From the NCBI GenBank assembly GCA_900471485.1, contig UCEU01000015.1, forward strand, positions 52,390-116,389: a stretch of 64,000 nt of DNA, given 5' to 3'. The position numbers were made by a program, and so were the translations under genes. Origin of the DNA: Hyphomicrobiales bacterium (lineage in GTDB: Bacteria; Pseudomonadota; Alphaproteobacteria; Rhizobiales; Rhizobiaceae). Below are positions 47,448 to 56,462 of this stretch, one piece after another. The stretch's first letter is position 1, and every line of letters starts with the position of its first letter. A model generated the notes under the pieces. It had not been told where the DNA came from and did not search any database. It worked only from the letters and a program-made list of their open reading frames with translations.

Positions 47448-49127
47448 ATGAGATCAGACGGTTACGCTCCAATGAAAGAAACACGCGACGACGCAAACCT
47501 CATAGGTATGCTCAAGGCGCTCAACCCCGCACTGACGACCTACACGGACGCGGTGCGACTGGCAGCCAGCCGCCTGGTCATCCGCAACGGCAAGGTTGAC
47601 CGGGAGCGCAGTGAGACCGAGCAGAGGGCGCTGCACGGCCTTGCATGGGTCGGCGCGGTCGCCGAGGCTATCCGCCAGTCGGCCCAATGGGGCATCAGGC
47701 TCTCCAAGGAAGGGCGGTTGCACCGCGCTGGATCGCTGCTGATCCGGATCGGAGTTGGCGAGTACCTGAACCAGCTCACGACAGCACTGCCGATGAGCCA
47801 GAACGAGCTGTTCAGACCGGACGAGCTCGGTTTGGAGGAAGAGGCGGCGGAACTCAGGCGCGAGCCAGCGGCGTGCTACTTTCTTCGTGAAGGAAATACG
47901 CCAGCAAACCGGTCCGCACTGATCGCCAGCATACGTTCCGGCGACCACATAGACGACAGTCTCGGCGACGAAACGCTCGATATGATCCGCGATCAGTTCC
48001 GGAGATTCGCAAACGAGCGAATTCTTCCGGATGCCCATTCCTGGCACCTCAAGGACACGCTGATTCCAGACGAAACCGTGGCCGAGATGGCCGAGCTCGG
48101 TACGTTCGGGGTCTGCATTCCTGAGGAGTATGGCGGGCTCGGTCTCGGAAAGCTGGCAATGTGCGTCGTGACCGAGGAACTCAGCCGCGCCTGGATCGCC
48201 GCCGGCTCTCTGGGGACCCGCTCGGAAATCGCGGGCGAGCTGATCGCCAACGGAGGCACCGAGGACCAGAAGTCAAAGTGGCTGCCTCTCATCGCGAGCG
48301 GCGAGGTGCTCCCAACGGCCGTCTTCACCGAACCGAACGTCGGTTCCGATCTGGGAAGCGTGCGGACCCGCGCTGCGTCTTCGGCCGACGGCACCTGGCG
48401 TGTAAACGGAGCCAAGACCTGGATTACACATGCAGCGCGTTCGGACCTCATGACGCTACTGGCACGGTCGAACGACGCCGAGGGGTATGCGGGTCTGAGC
48501 ATGTTCCTGGCCCCGAAGACACGAGGCACCGATGCTGACCCGTTCCCGACGCCAGGAATGAAGGGCGGTGAAATCCCCGTCCTCGGCTACCGCGGAATGA
48601 AGGAGTACGACATTGCCTTCGACGATTTCACCGTCCCGAGCGATGGGCTGCTCGGCGGTGAAGAAGGGCAGGGCTTCAAGCAGTTGATGAAGACGTTCGA
48701 AGGTGCCCGCATCCAGACCGCTGCGCGCGCCGTGGGGGTCGCACGACGCGCATTCGAGCTCTCATACACCTATGCCATCGACCGCAGCCAGTTCGGACGC
48801 CCCATTATCGAGTTTCCCCGCATTTCCGACAAGCTTGCGGTGATGCTGGCAGAGACTATCATGGTGCGCGAGCTCACCTACTTCGCGGCCCGCGAGAAGG
48901 ACAAGGGCCTTCGATGCGACATTGAGGCCGGGATGGCGAAGCTCCTGGCCGCCAGGGTGGCCTTCGCGAACGCGGATCTCGGGCTTCAGATCCACGGCGG
49001 TAACGGCTATGCTCAGGAATATGAGATTTCACGCGTGTTCTGCGATGCTCGGATCCTGAATATCTTCGAAGGCGCCGCCGAGATCCAAGCACAGGTGATC
49101 GGTCGCGGATTGCTTCGCAGCAATTGA
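47448..49127 (+). CDS. Methylsuccinyl-CoA dehydrogenase-like acyl-CoA dehydrogenase (ACAD-2)
   Basis: A 559-residue acyl-CoA dehydrogenase with an N-terminal extension of about 175 residues, the hallmark of (2S)-methylsuccinyl-CoA dehydrogenase of the ethylmalonyl-CoA pathway. The extension includes [20 protein letters not shown] and [17 protein letters not shown], which match that family as I recall it. The core shows [31 protein letters not shown] and the catalytic Glu in IFEGAAEIQ. The reaction would be methylsuccinyl-CoA to mesaconyl-CoA. No other ethylmalonyl-CoA pathway gene (ccr, ecm) is in the window. Start codon uncertain (47448 or 47472). A terminator follows directly. Confidence 0.85.
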   Translation: MRSDGYAPMKETRDDANLIGMLKALNPALTTYTDAVRLAASRLVIRNGKVDRERSETEQRALHGLAWVGAVAEAIRQSAQWGIRLSKEGRLHRAGSLLIRIGVGEYLNQLTTALPMSQNELFRPDELGLEEEAAELRREPAACYFLREGNTPANRSALIASIRSGDHIDDSLGDETLDMIRDQFRRFANERILPDAHSWHLKDTLIPDETVAEMAELGTFGVCIPEEYGGLGLGKLAMCVVTEELSRAWIAAGSLGTRSEIAGELIANGGTEDQKSKWLPLIASGEVLPTAVFTEPNVGSDLGSVRTRAASSADGTWRVNGAKTWITHAARSDLMTLLARSNDAEGYAGLSMFLAPKTRGTDADPFPTPGMKGGEIPVLGYRGMKEYDIAFDDFTVPSDGLLGGEEGQGFKQLMKTFEGARIQTAARAVGVARRAFELSYTYAIDRSQFGRPIIEFPRISDKLAVMLAETIMVRELTYFAAREKDKGLRCDIEAGMAKLLAARVAFANADLGLQIHGGNGYAQEYEISRVFCDARILNIFEGAAEIQAQVIGRGLLRSN

Positions 49128-49138
49128 AATCCGTCGTT

Positions 49139-49158
49139 CCCCCGCCAATTGGCGGGGG
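49139..49158 (+). terminator. Terminator of the CitE-to-ACAD-2 operon
   Basis: CCCCCGCC-AATT-GGCGGGGG is a perfect 20-base palindrome 11 bases after the ACAD-2 stop. The T-tract is absent, but position and strength support termination. Confidence 0.65.
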
Positions 49159-49249
49159 CACTTACCTATGCATGCAGGCCGGAGCGATTGTCCGCTGCTT
49201 CGGTTGATGCGCCATGAATGTGTGGAGATGCGGGATTAAAGCGAGCGTG

Positions 49250-49996
49250 TCAGAACGCCGCCCGCTCGCCGCCATCGACGGGAAGCACCGCGCCGTTGAC
49301 GTAGCGGGCCCCGTCGCCGAGAAGGAACTCAACTACATCAACGATGTCGTTCGGCTGACCGATCCGTCCAAGCGGGTTCGGCGTGATCACTGGCGGTAGG
49401 ACCAAGTCGTTTCCCGGGCCCGGGACGCGGATCATCGGTGTGTCGACACGGCCAGGCGCAACGACGTTCACAGTAATGCCAAAGGGTCCGAGTTCTGCCG
49501 CGAAGACCGACGCCAGAACGTGCTGGGCGGTCTTCGAGGCACTGTAGAAGCCGTTACCTAGCCTCGGCCGGATCCCGCCGACAGAGCCGACGACGACCAC
49601 GCGACTGGGATCCGCCAGCGAGCCTGTCCTTTTGAGCAGCGGCACTGCCGTGGTCACCGTCAGCCAGGTCCCTCTAATGTTCACGGAAGACATCAGGTCG
49701 ATCTCCTCGACGGTCATCTCGGAGAGCTTCCCTTTCCGGATAACGCCGGCGCAGTGAACGAGCGCCCGGACATCATCCATGCCTTGAGAGATGTGAGCGA
49801 ACGCCGCGCTGGCGGACTGCGGATCGCTGATGTCGCAGTCAAGCGGATGTAGTCGCCGATCGGTTTCAGAAAGCGACGCCAGTCCATCATGGTTACGGTC
49901 GAGCGCCCATACCTTCCATCCCCCGGCCAGCAATCTCACGACGCATGCGCGCCCAATTCCAGATGCCGCTCCAGTGATGACCGCTGCATTCACCAT
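49250..49996 (-). CDS. Short-chain dehydrogenase/reductase (SDR-4)
   Basis: A 248-residue classical SDR. The cofactor motif is TGAASGIG followed by WALDRN, suggesting NAD(H). HCAG replaces NNAG. The active site has Ser in VVGSVGG and Tyr-x3-Lys in FYSASK. The start ATG 49996 lies 25 bp after the CaiB-3 stop, so it is the last gene of the reverse operon MmgE-1, CaiB-3, SDR-4. Confidence 0.87.
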   Translation of the reverse strand: MVNAAVITGAASGIGRACVVRLLAGGWKVWALDRNHDGLASLSETDRRLHPLDCDISDPQSASAAFAHISQGMDDVRALVHCAGVIRKGKLSEMTVEEIDLMSSVNIRGTWLTVTTAVPLLKRTGSLADPSRVVVVGSVGGIRPRLGNGFYSASKTAQHVLASVFAAELGPFGITVNVVAPGRVDTPMIRVPGPGNDLVLPPVITPNPLGRIGQPNDIVDVVEFLLGDGARYVNGAVLPVDGGERAAF

Positions 49997-50021
49997 CTCG
50001 ATCCCCGCTCCGGTGTGGCGC

Positions 50022-51200
50022 TCAGATGACGGATGCAGAACGCAGTTCGGCGATCTCGTCGTTGGAGAAGCCGAACTCGGCAAGTACCTCGTCGTTGTGC
50101 TCTCCAAGCAGTGGTGGTCGAGACATGTCCGTCTGCCCGTTCGAGAGCTGCGCTGGCGCATGGGTGATGAAGATCCCGTCCGAGCCGGGGAAGGGCACCT
50201 TGTCCATGAACGTCTCGAGAAGTCCCATGTCTCCTTCGGCGACTTCGGCCGGGGAGAGCACGGGGCCGCAACCGATGTTGGACGCGACCAGGACCGAGAG
50301 GCATTCCTCCCTGGTCCTTCCCTTGCACCATTCGGCCATCACGGCACTGAGTTCGACCCCGTTTTCTCCGCGCAGCATGTCGGTGGCGAAACGTTCGTCC
50401 TTGGCGAGTTCGGGTCGTCCCACGATCTCCGTCCAGCGTTGGAACATCTTGTTGCCGATGACCTGCATGACGAACGGCCCGTCGTCTGCCGAGAAGATGT
50501 CGGAGGGTCCCGACACCGGGCTTCTGTTACCGGTGGCGATGCGCGAATTGAACCCCGTGGCCTGTTCGATGAGGATCTGGTTCATCACGGTCAATGCCGT
50601 TCCGACCAGCGATGCCTGGACGTGCGTACCCTTGCCAGTCTTCATTTTGGCAATGATCGCTGCCAGTGTTCCATAGGCGCATGAGAGGGCGGTACTGAAG
50701 TCCACGTAGGCTGTCGCGGATCGGAACGGCTGTCCGGGAAGGCCTGTCAGCCATATCGCGCCACTCACTGCCTGGCCAACGCCGTCGAAGCCGATGCGCT
50801 CGGCGAGCGGTCCCTCCGAATGATAGGCGGAAGCCGTCGTGAGGATGATGTCGTCCTTGATCTTGCGCAGTGTTTCGTAGTCGAGACCGAAGTGCTTGAG
50901 CGCACCAGGCGAGAAGTTCGCGACCACCACGTCTGCTTGAGAGATGAGACGCCGCATCACCTCCCGTCCGTCCTTCGATCGAAGGTCGAGGGAAAGGCAG
51001 CGCTTGCCCATGTTGCATTGCAGGTACTGGGCCCCTTCGCCGTGATGGGTAGCAGGCGCAAAGTAGCGGTCGTCGCCACCCCCACGCTGCTCGATGCGGA
51101 TGACATCGGCGCCAAGATCGGCCAAGAGCGACGCGCAATAGGGCCCGGCGATGTATCGTCCGAAGTCCAGCACCCGCACGCCTTCAAGTATACCCGACAT
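50022..51200 (-). CDS. CaiB/BaiF family CoA-transferase (CaiB-3)
   Basis: A 392-residue type III CoA-transferase. GVRVLDFGRYIAGPYCASLL, LGADVIRIEQRGGGDDRY, NMGKRCLSLDL and the candidate catalytic Asp in IGFDGVGQAVSG are visible. The start has GGAGGAAAG upstream. It is flanked by MmgE-1 and SDR-4 on the same strand. In known itaconate clusters a CaiB-type enzyme transfers CoA from succinyl-CoA to the C5 acid, and this copy is the best candidate for such a role, being next to MmgE and MaoC genes. Confidence 0.9.
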   Translation of the reverse strand: MSGILEGVRVLDFGRYIAGPYCASLLADLGADVIRIEQRGGGDDRYFAPATHHGEGAQYLQCNMGKRCLSLDLRSKDGREVMRRLISQADVVVANFSPGALKHFGLDYETLRKIKDDIILTTASAYHSEGPLAERIGFDGVGQAVSGAIWLTGLPGQPFRSATAYVDFSTALSCAYGTLAAIIAKMKTGKGTHVQASLVGTALTVMNQILIEQATGFNSRIATGNRSPVSGPSDIFSADDGPFVMQVIGNKMFQRWTEIVGRPELAKDERFATDMLRGENGVELSAVMAEWCKGRTREECLSVLVASNIGCGPVLSPAEVAEGDMGLLETFMDKVPFPGSDGIFITHAPAQLSNGQTDMSRPPLLGEHNDEVLAEFGFSNDEIAELRSASVI

Positions 51201-51329
51201 TGTCTTTCCTCCAGGTGGATGGTGCGACTTCGAAGTGCCGCAGGCACGACGGTGCCGTCGCGATGCAGCGAACGCCGCTCGTCGTTAAAGTTATTCGATA
51301 CGGACTGCGGTGCGGAGATTCTCTGTCTG

Positions 51330-52721
51330 CTACGCTGCGTCGAATGCCAGCAGGGATGCCACGTCCGCCGCGGGCCGATCAGGCTTCATTTCGTCAACAA
51401 GCGCGAAGATCTCCTGGGAACGGTCCTTCCCGATCACGTCGATAGTCAGCTCGTCCAACTTCGCTTGGTGCTCTTCCGGGGTGTACGGGATGAGCGGCGA
51501 GCCCTTGGCACGTTCCTGGAAGTAGTGCTCGCTAGATCCGTCCTTGAAGTGCACCGTCACATCGGCGACGAAGTAGGGATACTTTCCGTCAAACGATGGT
51601 TCGATCTGAAGCTTCATTCTCTGGGTCATGGCCATCGCGGCGGAGTTCGGCCCGAAGTCGAGACGTCCCTCGAGAAATGCCCGGTGTGACCGGTACCCGT
51701 TGCCTTCGCCAAGGACGGCGAGCGCCATTTGGGCGGGAAGGGAGTACTGCAGCTCCTCGATGTTGCGCGGATTGTAGATCTGCGCGTTGCGCGTGCCGAC
51801 GATGGCGTCGGTCATCGTCTGGATCTTGGTGTCGACGTAGTCGATGTCCGCAGCCCGTGCCTTGAAACGCTCCATGGCTTCGATGAACGGGAAGGTCCCG
51901 GCGCAGCAGCAGTAAGGCTTGTAGGAGAGGCCCGGCAGGAAGTTCGCGGTTTCCGGAGCGAAGATCTCACGCGCTTCGTCGCCTACCTCCTTCTGGCTGA
52001 ACATTCGATAGAAGCCGCGGTTTCCCGTGAGGAAGCGACGCGGACCTGTGATGCCAGCCCTGGCAAGCTCTGCCGATTCAATCCCGTTCCGCACGCAGAT
52101 GCCAGCGTGAACGCGTTTGATGGAGCCACCCGTGGAAGCGTACTCGGTAGGGCCGCTTGCATGGCTGAGAGCGATCGAGAGTGCATGGAACGTCTGCTCC
52201 TCGTCTAGCCCATAGAGCTTCGCGGCGATAGCTGCGGCACCGAAGTTGCCGAACAGGGAGTGTGGCTGCCAGCCCACGTTCAGAACGGCGGGCGAGCCGA
52301 GGCGACCGATTCTGACATAGACTTCGTAGCCCGCGACCATCGCGACGATCGTCTCTTCGAGCGTTGCTCCGAGCTCCTCGCCGATTGCGAAGGCCGCCGG
52401 GACGACGGCGCAGCCCGGATGGGCATTGTCGAAGAAGTCGTCATACTCGAAGCCATGGCCATAGGTGGCGTTCAGATAAGCGGCATCGACCGCGGAGCCT
52501 TTCGTGGATTCCCCTACGATCGTCGACCTGCCCGCATGGGGCTTGCGGAATTCGCGGGTTTTCTTCGACCATGGGAGCTGGGAGGCCCCGATCTGGATCG
52601 CGAACTGGTCCTTGATCAGACCCTTGAGCGTAGCAAGCGTTCGCTCGTCGATATCGTTGGCGGAGAAGTTTACAATGAACTTGGCCGCGGCACGTTCGAT
52701 TGTCAGAGCGTCATCATTCAT
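51330..52721 (-). CDS. MmgE/PrpD family protein (MmgE-1)
   Basis: A 463-residue protein of the MmgE/PrpD family, which includes 2-methylcitrate dehydratase, cis-aconitate decarboxylase and several epimerases. Family features: GHGFEYDDFFDNAHPGCAVVP near the N-terminal third and PGLSYKPYCCCAGTFPFIEAM in the middle. The reaction cannot be predicted from sequence. It starts the reverse operon with CaiB-3 and SDR-4. A second member is encoded at 59643. Upstream is a degenerate cluster box. Confidence 0.88.
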   Translation of the reverse strand: MNDDALTIERAAAKFIVNFSANDIDERTLATLKGLIKDQFAIQIGASQLPWSKKTREFRKPHAGRSTIVGESTKGSAVDAAYLNATYGHGFEYDDFFDNAHPGCAVVPAAFAIGEELGATLEETIVAMVAGYEVYVRIGRLGSPAVLNVGWQPHSLFGNFGAAAIAAKLYGLDEEQTFHALSIALSHASGPTEYASTGGSIKRVHAGICVRNGIESAELARAGITGPRRFLTGNRGFYRMFSQKEVGDEAREIFAPETANFLPGLSYKPYCCCAGTFPFIEAMERFKARAADIDYVDTKIQTMTDAIVGTRNAQIYNPRNIEELQYSLPAQMALAVLGEGNGYRSHRAFLEGRLDFGPNSAAMAMTQRMKLQIEPSFDGKYPYFVADVTVHFKDGSSEHYFQERAKGSPLIPYTPEEHQAKLDELTIDVIGKDRSQEIFALVDEMKPDRPAADVASLLAFDAA

Positions 52722-53046
52722 TTCGATCTCGTATCCCTGCGATAGTTCGTGAAAAGGGTAGTGAAGTTCTGCCCGGAGTGAAGCAGCGCCGCGGGTGCGA
52801 CGTTGTCATTGCAGCGCGAACATTGTGACGAGCGCTCCCGACCAGTTATCCTCCTAAAGTGGTCAGAGGTGACAGTAGGCGTGCGTGCGACCGCGCGTCA
52901 ATCGAGGCTTTGCCTATGGCTCCCATCCGTGATTGCGCCTTGATTCCCCGCGAAGAAAGTCAATCCATAGTAGCTAGTGCAGATGTGTCAGCGGGCTCGC
53001 TGGCGCATCGAATGGATTGGGTGATTGAGGACTGGAAGGCAGGAAA
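52722..53046. promoter_or_regulatory. Divergent promoter region with degenerate cluster box at 52903-52917
   Basis: This gap separates MmgE-1 from the MaoC gene. CGAGG-CTTTG-CCTAT at 52903-52917 keeps the right arm and three bases of the left arm of the cluster palindrome. No gene is seen in the 325 bases. Confidence 0.4.
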
Positions 53047-53535
53047 ATGAGTGTGAACTATCAGCAGTTGGCATCGGGGAAATACTACGAGGAACTCGAG
53101 CCTGGAGTCGTCTACAAGCACTCGATAACGAGGACGGTGACCGAAACAGACAATCTCCTGTTCTCGGCACTGACCCACAATATGGCGTGGCTGCATCTGG
53201 ATGAGGAGTACTCCAAAACTCAGATGTTCGGCCAGCGGCTGGTGAACAGCAACTTCACGATGTCGCTGGTGGCAGGGGTGCAGGTGATGGATCTCACACT
53301 GGGAACGACGCTTGCGAACATGGGATACTCCGAGGTGAAGTTTCCGAACCCGGTGTTCATCGGTGACACGATCTACACGGAGACAGAGGTTATCTCGAAG
53401 CGGGAATCGAAATCGCGCCCGAATGCTGGCCTAGTAGAGTTCGAGACAAGGGGTCTGAACCAGCGGGGCGAAACTGTAGTCACGCTCCGCCGGACTGGTC
53501 TGATGCTCAAGAAGTCGTCGATCGAGACTGTCTAA
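53047..53535 (+). CDS. MaoC-type hot-dog dehydratase (itaconyl/mesaconyl-CoA hydratase-like)
   Basis: A 162-residue single hot-dog-fold MaoC protein. WLHLDEEYSKTQMFGQRLVN is the hydratase core, followed by TLGTTLANMGYSEVKFPNPV and GDTIYTETEVISKRESKSRP. These segments resemble the hydratases in itaconate (rip/ich) and mesaconyl-CoA pathways. The usual core Asp position reads Asn (THNMAWLH), so catalysis may differ. It would add water to an unsaturated C5 dicarboxylyl-CoA. It stands alone, with a strong terminator after it, between MmgE-1 and the LysR gene. Confidence 0.8.
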   Translation: MSVNYQQLASGKYYEELEPGVVYKHSITRTVTETDNLLFSALTHNMAWLHLDEEYSKTQMFGQRLVNSNFTMSLVAGVQVMDLTLGTTLANMGYSEVKFPNPVFIGDTIYTETEVISKRESKSRPNAGLVEFETRGLNQRGETVVTLRRTGLMLKKSSIETV

Positions 53536-53560
53536 CGTACGAAGCTCGAGTGCTGCCAAA

Positions 53561-53591
53561 GGCATTTCCTGTGCGAGCCACAGGGAATGCC
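53561..53591 (+). terminator. Terminator after the MaoC gene
   Basis: GGCATTTCCTGTG (53561-53573) pairs with CACAGGGAATGCC (53579-53591) with one wobble pair and a 5-base loop. It lies between the convergent MaoC and LysR genes. Confidence 0.7.
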
Positions 53592-53642
53592 TATTCGCTG
53601 GCGTGCCGACCGCTTGTCGCTTTATAGGCGCAGGATTCAAAC

Positions 53643-54662
53643 TCAGACCGCCAGAGGCGCTGGTTGGATGTCTTCCTTGCCATCCCGCTTGTGAAGCTCC
53701 GCCTTGATATCGTAGCGGGAGACCATCTCATCGAGTATCTTGAAGATGCATGCCTCTACGATGGCAGACGCTTTTCCGACGGGCTTTGAACGCTTGCGGA
53801 CGACGTAAGCCGTTCGACGGATAGTGGGCTCTTCGATCCGGACGAGCGCCAGGGTGCCATCGGCAACCTGGCTCGCAACGGCACCATGCGACAGGATCGT
53901 ATAAGCGCTCGCGCGGCTCACCATCTCAACGATATGCGGCAGCGCGTCGATCGCCGCCACGACGTTCAACTGCACGCCGATTGAGCGGGCAAATTTCTCC
54001 TGCAGCTTGCGCGCTCCATGGGTCGGGCTTGTCAGCACCAAGGGCAGTTCCGACAGAGTAGCGGCATTGATCGGTTCGAGAGCAACTCCGTCAGGCCCGA
54101 TCTCTCCCTTCCAGTTATCCGGTGCCGTCACAAGGAAAAGCTCTTCGGTCAGCAGAGGATCGAAGGAGTATGGCACGCTGTCATATGCTTCGTACGCGCA
54201 GCCGACGTCGAGCCGCTCGGAGCTGATCCACTCGAGGATGTCGCCGGACATCGCCTCGGCGATATGGAGACGAATCTCCGGATATTCCGTGTGGATCGTC
54301 TCCAGTAGGGGAACACTCAGCAGGATGCTCAATGAAGGCGGCAGACCCAGTGATACCGGGCCGCGGGGTTCGCCGTTCAGGCTCCGTATCTCTTCCACGA
54401 GGCCGTCGAGACCTCTCAGTAGCTCGCCACCGCGCTTGACGAGTGCCATGCCAGCCTCCGTCATCTGGATGCCGCGCGATCCGCGTATGGCCAGCTGCAC
54501 GTCCAGCGCCTTCTCGAGTTTGGCGATGTTCTCCGACAGGGACGGCTGGGCCATGCTCATCGCACTGGCGGCCGACGAGATCGAGCCATGTTCGGCCAGG
54601 GCGAGAAAGTACGAGAGCTGCTTGAAGTTGATCAGTGCGTAGTTCTTGTCAGCCAGTGCCAT
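53643..54662 (-). CDS. LysR-family regulator of the catabolic cluster (LysR-4)
   Basis: A 339-residue LysR regulator, not closely related to LysR-1 to -3. The HTH reads LSYFLALAEHGSISSAASAM, then AQPSLSENIAKLEKALDVQL. The C-terminal tail beyond the effector domain is somewhat longer than usual. The start ATG 54662 has GGAGGAG upstream; the frame is open to 54722, but that part contains the operator. A perfect ATAGG-N5-CCTAT palindrome lies about 30 bp upstream of the start, the classic autoregulation site, and the same sequence is found at other cluster promoters. It is therefore the probable main regulator of the region. Confidence 0.92.
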   Translation of the reverse strand: MALADKNYALINFKQLSYFLALAEHGSISSAASAMSMAQPSLSENIAKLEKALDVQLAIRGSRGIQMTEAGMALVKRGGELLRGLDGLVEEIRSLNGEPRGPVSLGLPPSLSILLSVPLLETIHTEYPEIRLHIAEAMSGDILEWISSERLDVGCAYEAYDSVPYSFDPLLTEELFLVTAPDNWKGEIGPDGVALEPINAATLSELPLVLTSPTHGARKLQEKFARSIGVQLNVVAAIDALPHIVEMVSRASAYTILSHGAVASQVADGTLALVRIEEPTIRRTAYVVRKRSKPVGKASAIVEACIFKILDEMVSRYDIKAELHKRDGKEDIQPAPLAV

Positions 54663-54692
54663 AGTCTCCTCCTCCGAGAAAATGATCTGGCC

Positions 54693-54785
54693 ATAGGTTA
54701 GACCTATGCTGAAGTCGGTCAACAGATTTCGAGCAATCTGCAGGGTCGCGCGAGCACAAGCGGGTCGTCATAGACGGCAGCTATG
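54693..54785. promoter_or_regulatory. Two LysR boxes between LysR-4 and HIBADH-2
   Basis: ATAGG-TTAGA-CCTAT at 54693-54707 is a perfect palindrome. CATAG-N7-CTATG at 54769-54785 is a second one with the same ATAG/CTAT ends. A strong recognition site plus a weaker activation site in a divergent LysR promoter is the usual LysR design. Confidence 0.75.
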
Positions 54786-54897
54786 CTTTCGAGAGGAGAA
54801 CTCTATTGCACGTGTCTCCAGTCCCGTAGTGTTTGCAACGAGCTGGCAGTGCTGGTTCGATGGCGTCGTTTGATTTCACCAGAATGGGCATAAGATT

Positions 54898-55815
54898 ATG
54901 ACAGTTGGATATGTAGGTCTCGGGAGCATGGGTGGCGCTCTGGCTACGCAGCTACAGCGTTCGCACCCCCTCGTAGTGTATGACCGGTCCGAAAGCGCCG
55001 TCGAGAAGCTGGTCCAGAGTGGCGCGGCGAGGGCAGCGCGGATTGAGGACCTCGCAGCCTGCAGCGTTCTCTTCCTCTGCCTTCCGACGTCCGACCACGT
55101 CGACGAGGTCCTCTTCGGCGACAGCGGCCTCGGTGCGAAACTTCAACCCGGTACGCTGATCGTCGACCAGACGACGGGCGATCCGAAGGCGACCAGACGG
55201 ATGGCGCAAACGCTGCGCGAACGGGGCATCGATCTGATCGACGCACCAGTCAGCGGTGGCATCGCGGGAGCACAGGCGGGGACGATCGCCATCATGGTGG
55301 GCGCGAGCGACGCTCAATACGAGCGCGCGCTGCCATATCTGAAGGCCATCAGCTCGAACCTCTTCCACACCGGAGACGTAGGCGCCGGGCATGTCATCAA
55401 GCTCGTGAACAATCTCATGTCCACCGCTCAGCGGCTTCTCTCGTTCGAGGCGATGACGCTCGCGGCCAAGAACGGCGTGGATCCCGTGAAGGCTGTCGAA
55501 GTCCTTGTCGCAAGCGGCGGACGGAACGCCTATCTCGAGAAGATGATGGGCCCGCGGATCCTCCAGGGGAAACTGAACGTCGGCTTCACCCTCGGCTTGG
55601 CGCACAAGGACGCGCGGCTCGCATGCCAGTTGGGCATCGACTCGGAAGTCCCGCTCTTTTTCGGCAATCTCACCCGCGAACTCTATCAGTCCTGCATCGC
55701 GGAGATGGGACGCGACAACCAGGTCGACACCGTCGGTCAGTATTTCGATCGCATTGCAGGGACTTCGGTAGTTCCCGCCGAAAACGATCTGCCCGCAAAG
55801 GGTAAGGTCGGATGA
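54898..55815 (+). CDS. 3-hydroxyisobutyrate dehydrogenase-like oxidoreductase (HIBADH-2)
   Basis: A 305-residue beta-hydroxyacid dehydrogenase. The cofactor motif is GYVGLGSMGGALA, the substrate motif DAPVSGGIAGA, and the catalytic Lys is in HVIKLVNNLM. It is divergent from LysR-4 with two operator boxes between, so it is the most directly controlled gene of the cluster. Its stop overlaps the start of the carboxymuconolactone decarboxylase-like gene (ATGA). It probably oxidises a hydroxyacid to a semialdehyde or keto acid. Confidence 0.9.
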   Translation: MTVGYVGLGSMGGALATQLQRSHPLVVYDRSESAVEKLVQSGAARAARIEDLAACSVLFLCLPTSDHVDEVLFGDSGLGAKLQPGTLIVDQTTGDPKATRRMAQTLRERGIDLIDAPVSGGIAGAQAGTIAIMVGASDAQYERALPYLKAISSNLFHTGDVGAGHVIKLVNNLMSTAQRLLSFEAMTLAAKNGVDPVKAVEVLVASGGRNAYLEKMMGPRILQGKLNVGFTLGLAHKDARLACQLGIDSEVPLFFGNLTRELYQSCIAEMGRDNQVDTVGQYFDRIAGTSVVPAENDLPAKGKVG

Positions 55816-56189
55816 GCCGCGCGGAGTACGAACAGGGGCTCGCGATACGCCGCGAGCTGGTCGGCGCCGAGCTCGTGGACAAATCCCTCGCCGAGGCCGA
55901 TGAGTTCACAAGACCGATGCAGGAGCTGGTGACCGAGCAGTGCTGGGGAACGATCTGGTCCCGGCCGGGTCTTGATCAACGGAGCAGAAGCCTGCTCAAT
56001 CTCGGAATGCTGGCTGCTGCCAATCGGCCCGACGAACTGGCCGGGCACATCCGCGTTGGCATCAAGAACGGACTGACCAAGGCGGAGATCCAGGAATGCT
56101 TTCTTCAGGTGGCCGTCTACCTCGGCATGCCAGCAGGACTCAACTGCTTCAAGATCGCAAAATCTGTATTCGACGAGCAAACGAAGTGA
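55812..56189 (+). CDS. Carboxymuconolactone decarboxylase family protein
   Basis: A 125-residue protein of the gamma-carboxymuconolactone decarboxylase family. WSRPGLDQRSRSLLNLGML, LAGHIRVGIKNGLTKAEIQE and YLGMPAGLNCFK match the decarboxylase-type members. There is no CxxC pair, so it is not an AhpD-like peroxidase partner. It is coupled to HIBADH-2 and followed by a terminator. It may decarboxylate or lactonise a ring-opened intermediate. Confidence 0.85.
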   Translation: MSRAEYEQGLAIRRELVGAELVDKSLAEADEFTRPMQELVTEQCWGTIWSRPGLDQRSRSLLNLGMLAAANRPDELAGHIRVGIKNGLTKAEIQECFLQVAVYLGMPAGLNCFKIAKSVFDEQTK

Positions 56190-56224
56190 GCTGACGAAGA
56201 AGGCGCTCGCCGATCAGGGGGTAT

Positions 56225-56261
56225 CCCCGGACCAGAGTTGTCTCCGGCCCGGGGGCGTTTT
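56225..56261 (+). terminator. Rho-independent terminator after the HIBADH-2 operon
   Basis: CCCCGGACCAGAG (56225-56237) pairs with CTCCGGCCCGGGG (56242-56254) with two mismatches and a TTGT loop, followed by GCGTTTT. The T-run makes this the most typical terminator in the window. Confidence 0.8.
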
Positions 56262-56440
56262 CAATCTATCCTGCCCAGGCGGTGATACAAATTGCTGTAC
56301 TTCAGCGCCAAGCTGTCATCCGTCAATTGGGGAATGTAGTGGCGGACGGCCTCCTTTATCAGGGCGAAGTCTTCGAGCGAGAAGACCGCGCGCGAGCGGT
56401 GAGGCTGGCTGGTCTCCCGATTTCCGGAATCCTGTGACAT
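56261..56440 (-). CDS. Small conserved-type protein downstream of aceA
   Basis: A 59-residue protein. SLEDFALIKEAVRHYIPQLTDDSLALKYSNLYHRLGRID is split here into its visible parts: an acidic helix (SLEDFALIKEAVRHYI) and a polar helix (LALKYSNLYHRLG). It starts at ATG 56440 with GGGAGG eight bases upstream, 22 bp after the aceA stop on the same strand. Another ATG at 56446 is too close to the ribosome site. No family is recognised; coupling to aceA suggests a small modulator or glyoxylate-cycle accessory. Confidence 0.65.
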   Translation of the reverse strand: MSQDSGNRETSQPHRSRAVFSLEDFALIKEAVRHYIPQLTDDSLALKYSNLYHRLGRID

Positions 56441-56462
56441 GTTCATGCCTCCCGAACGGCTC

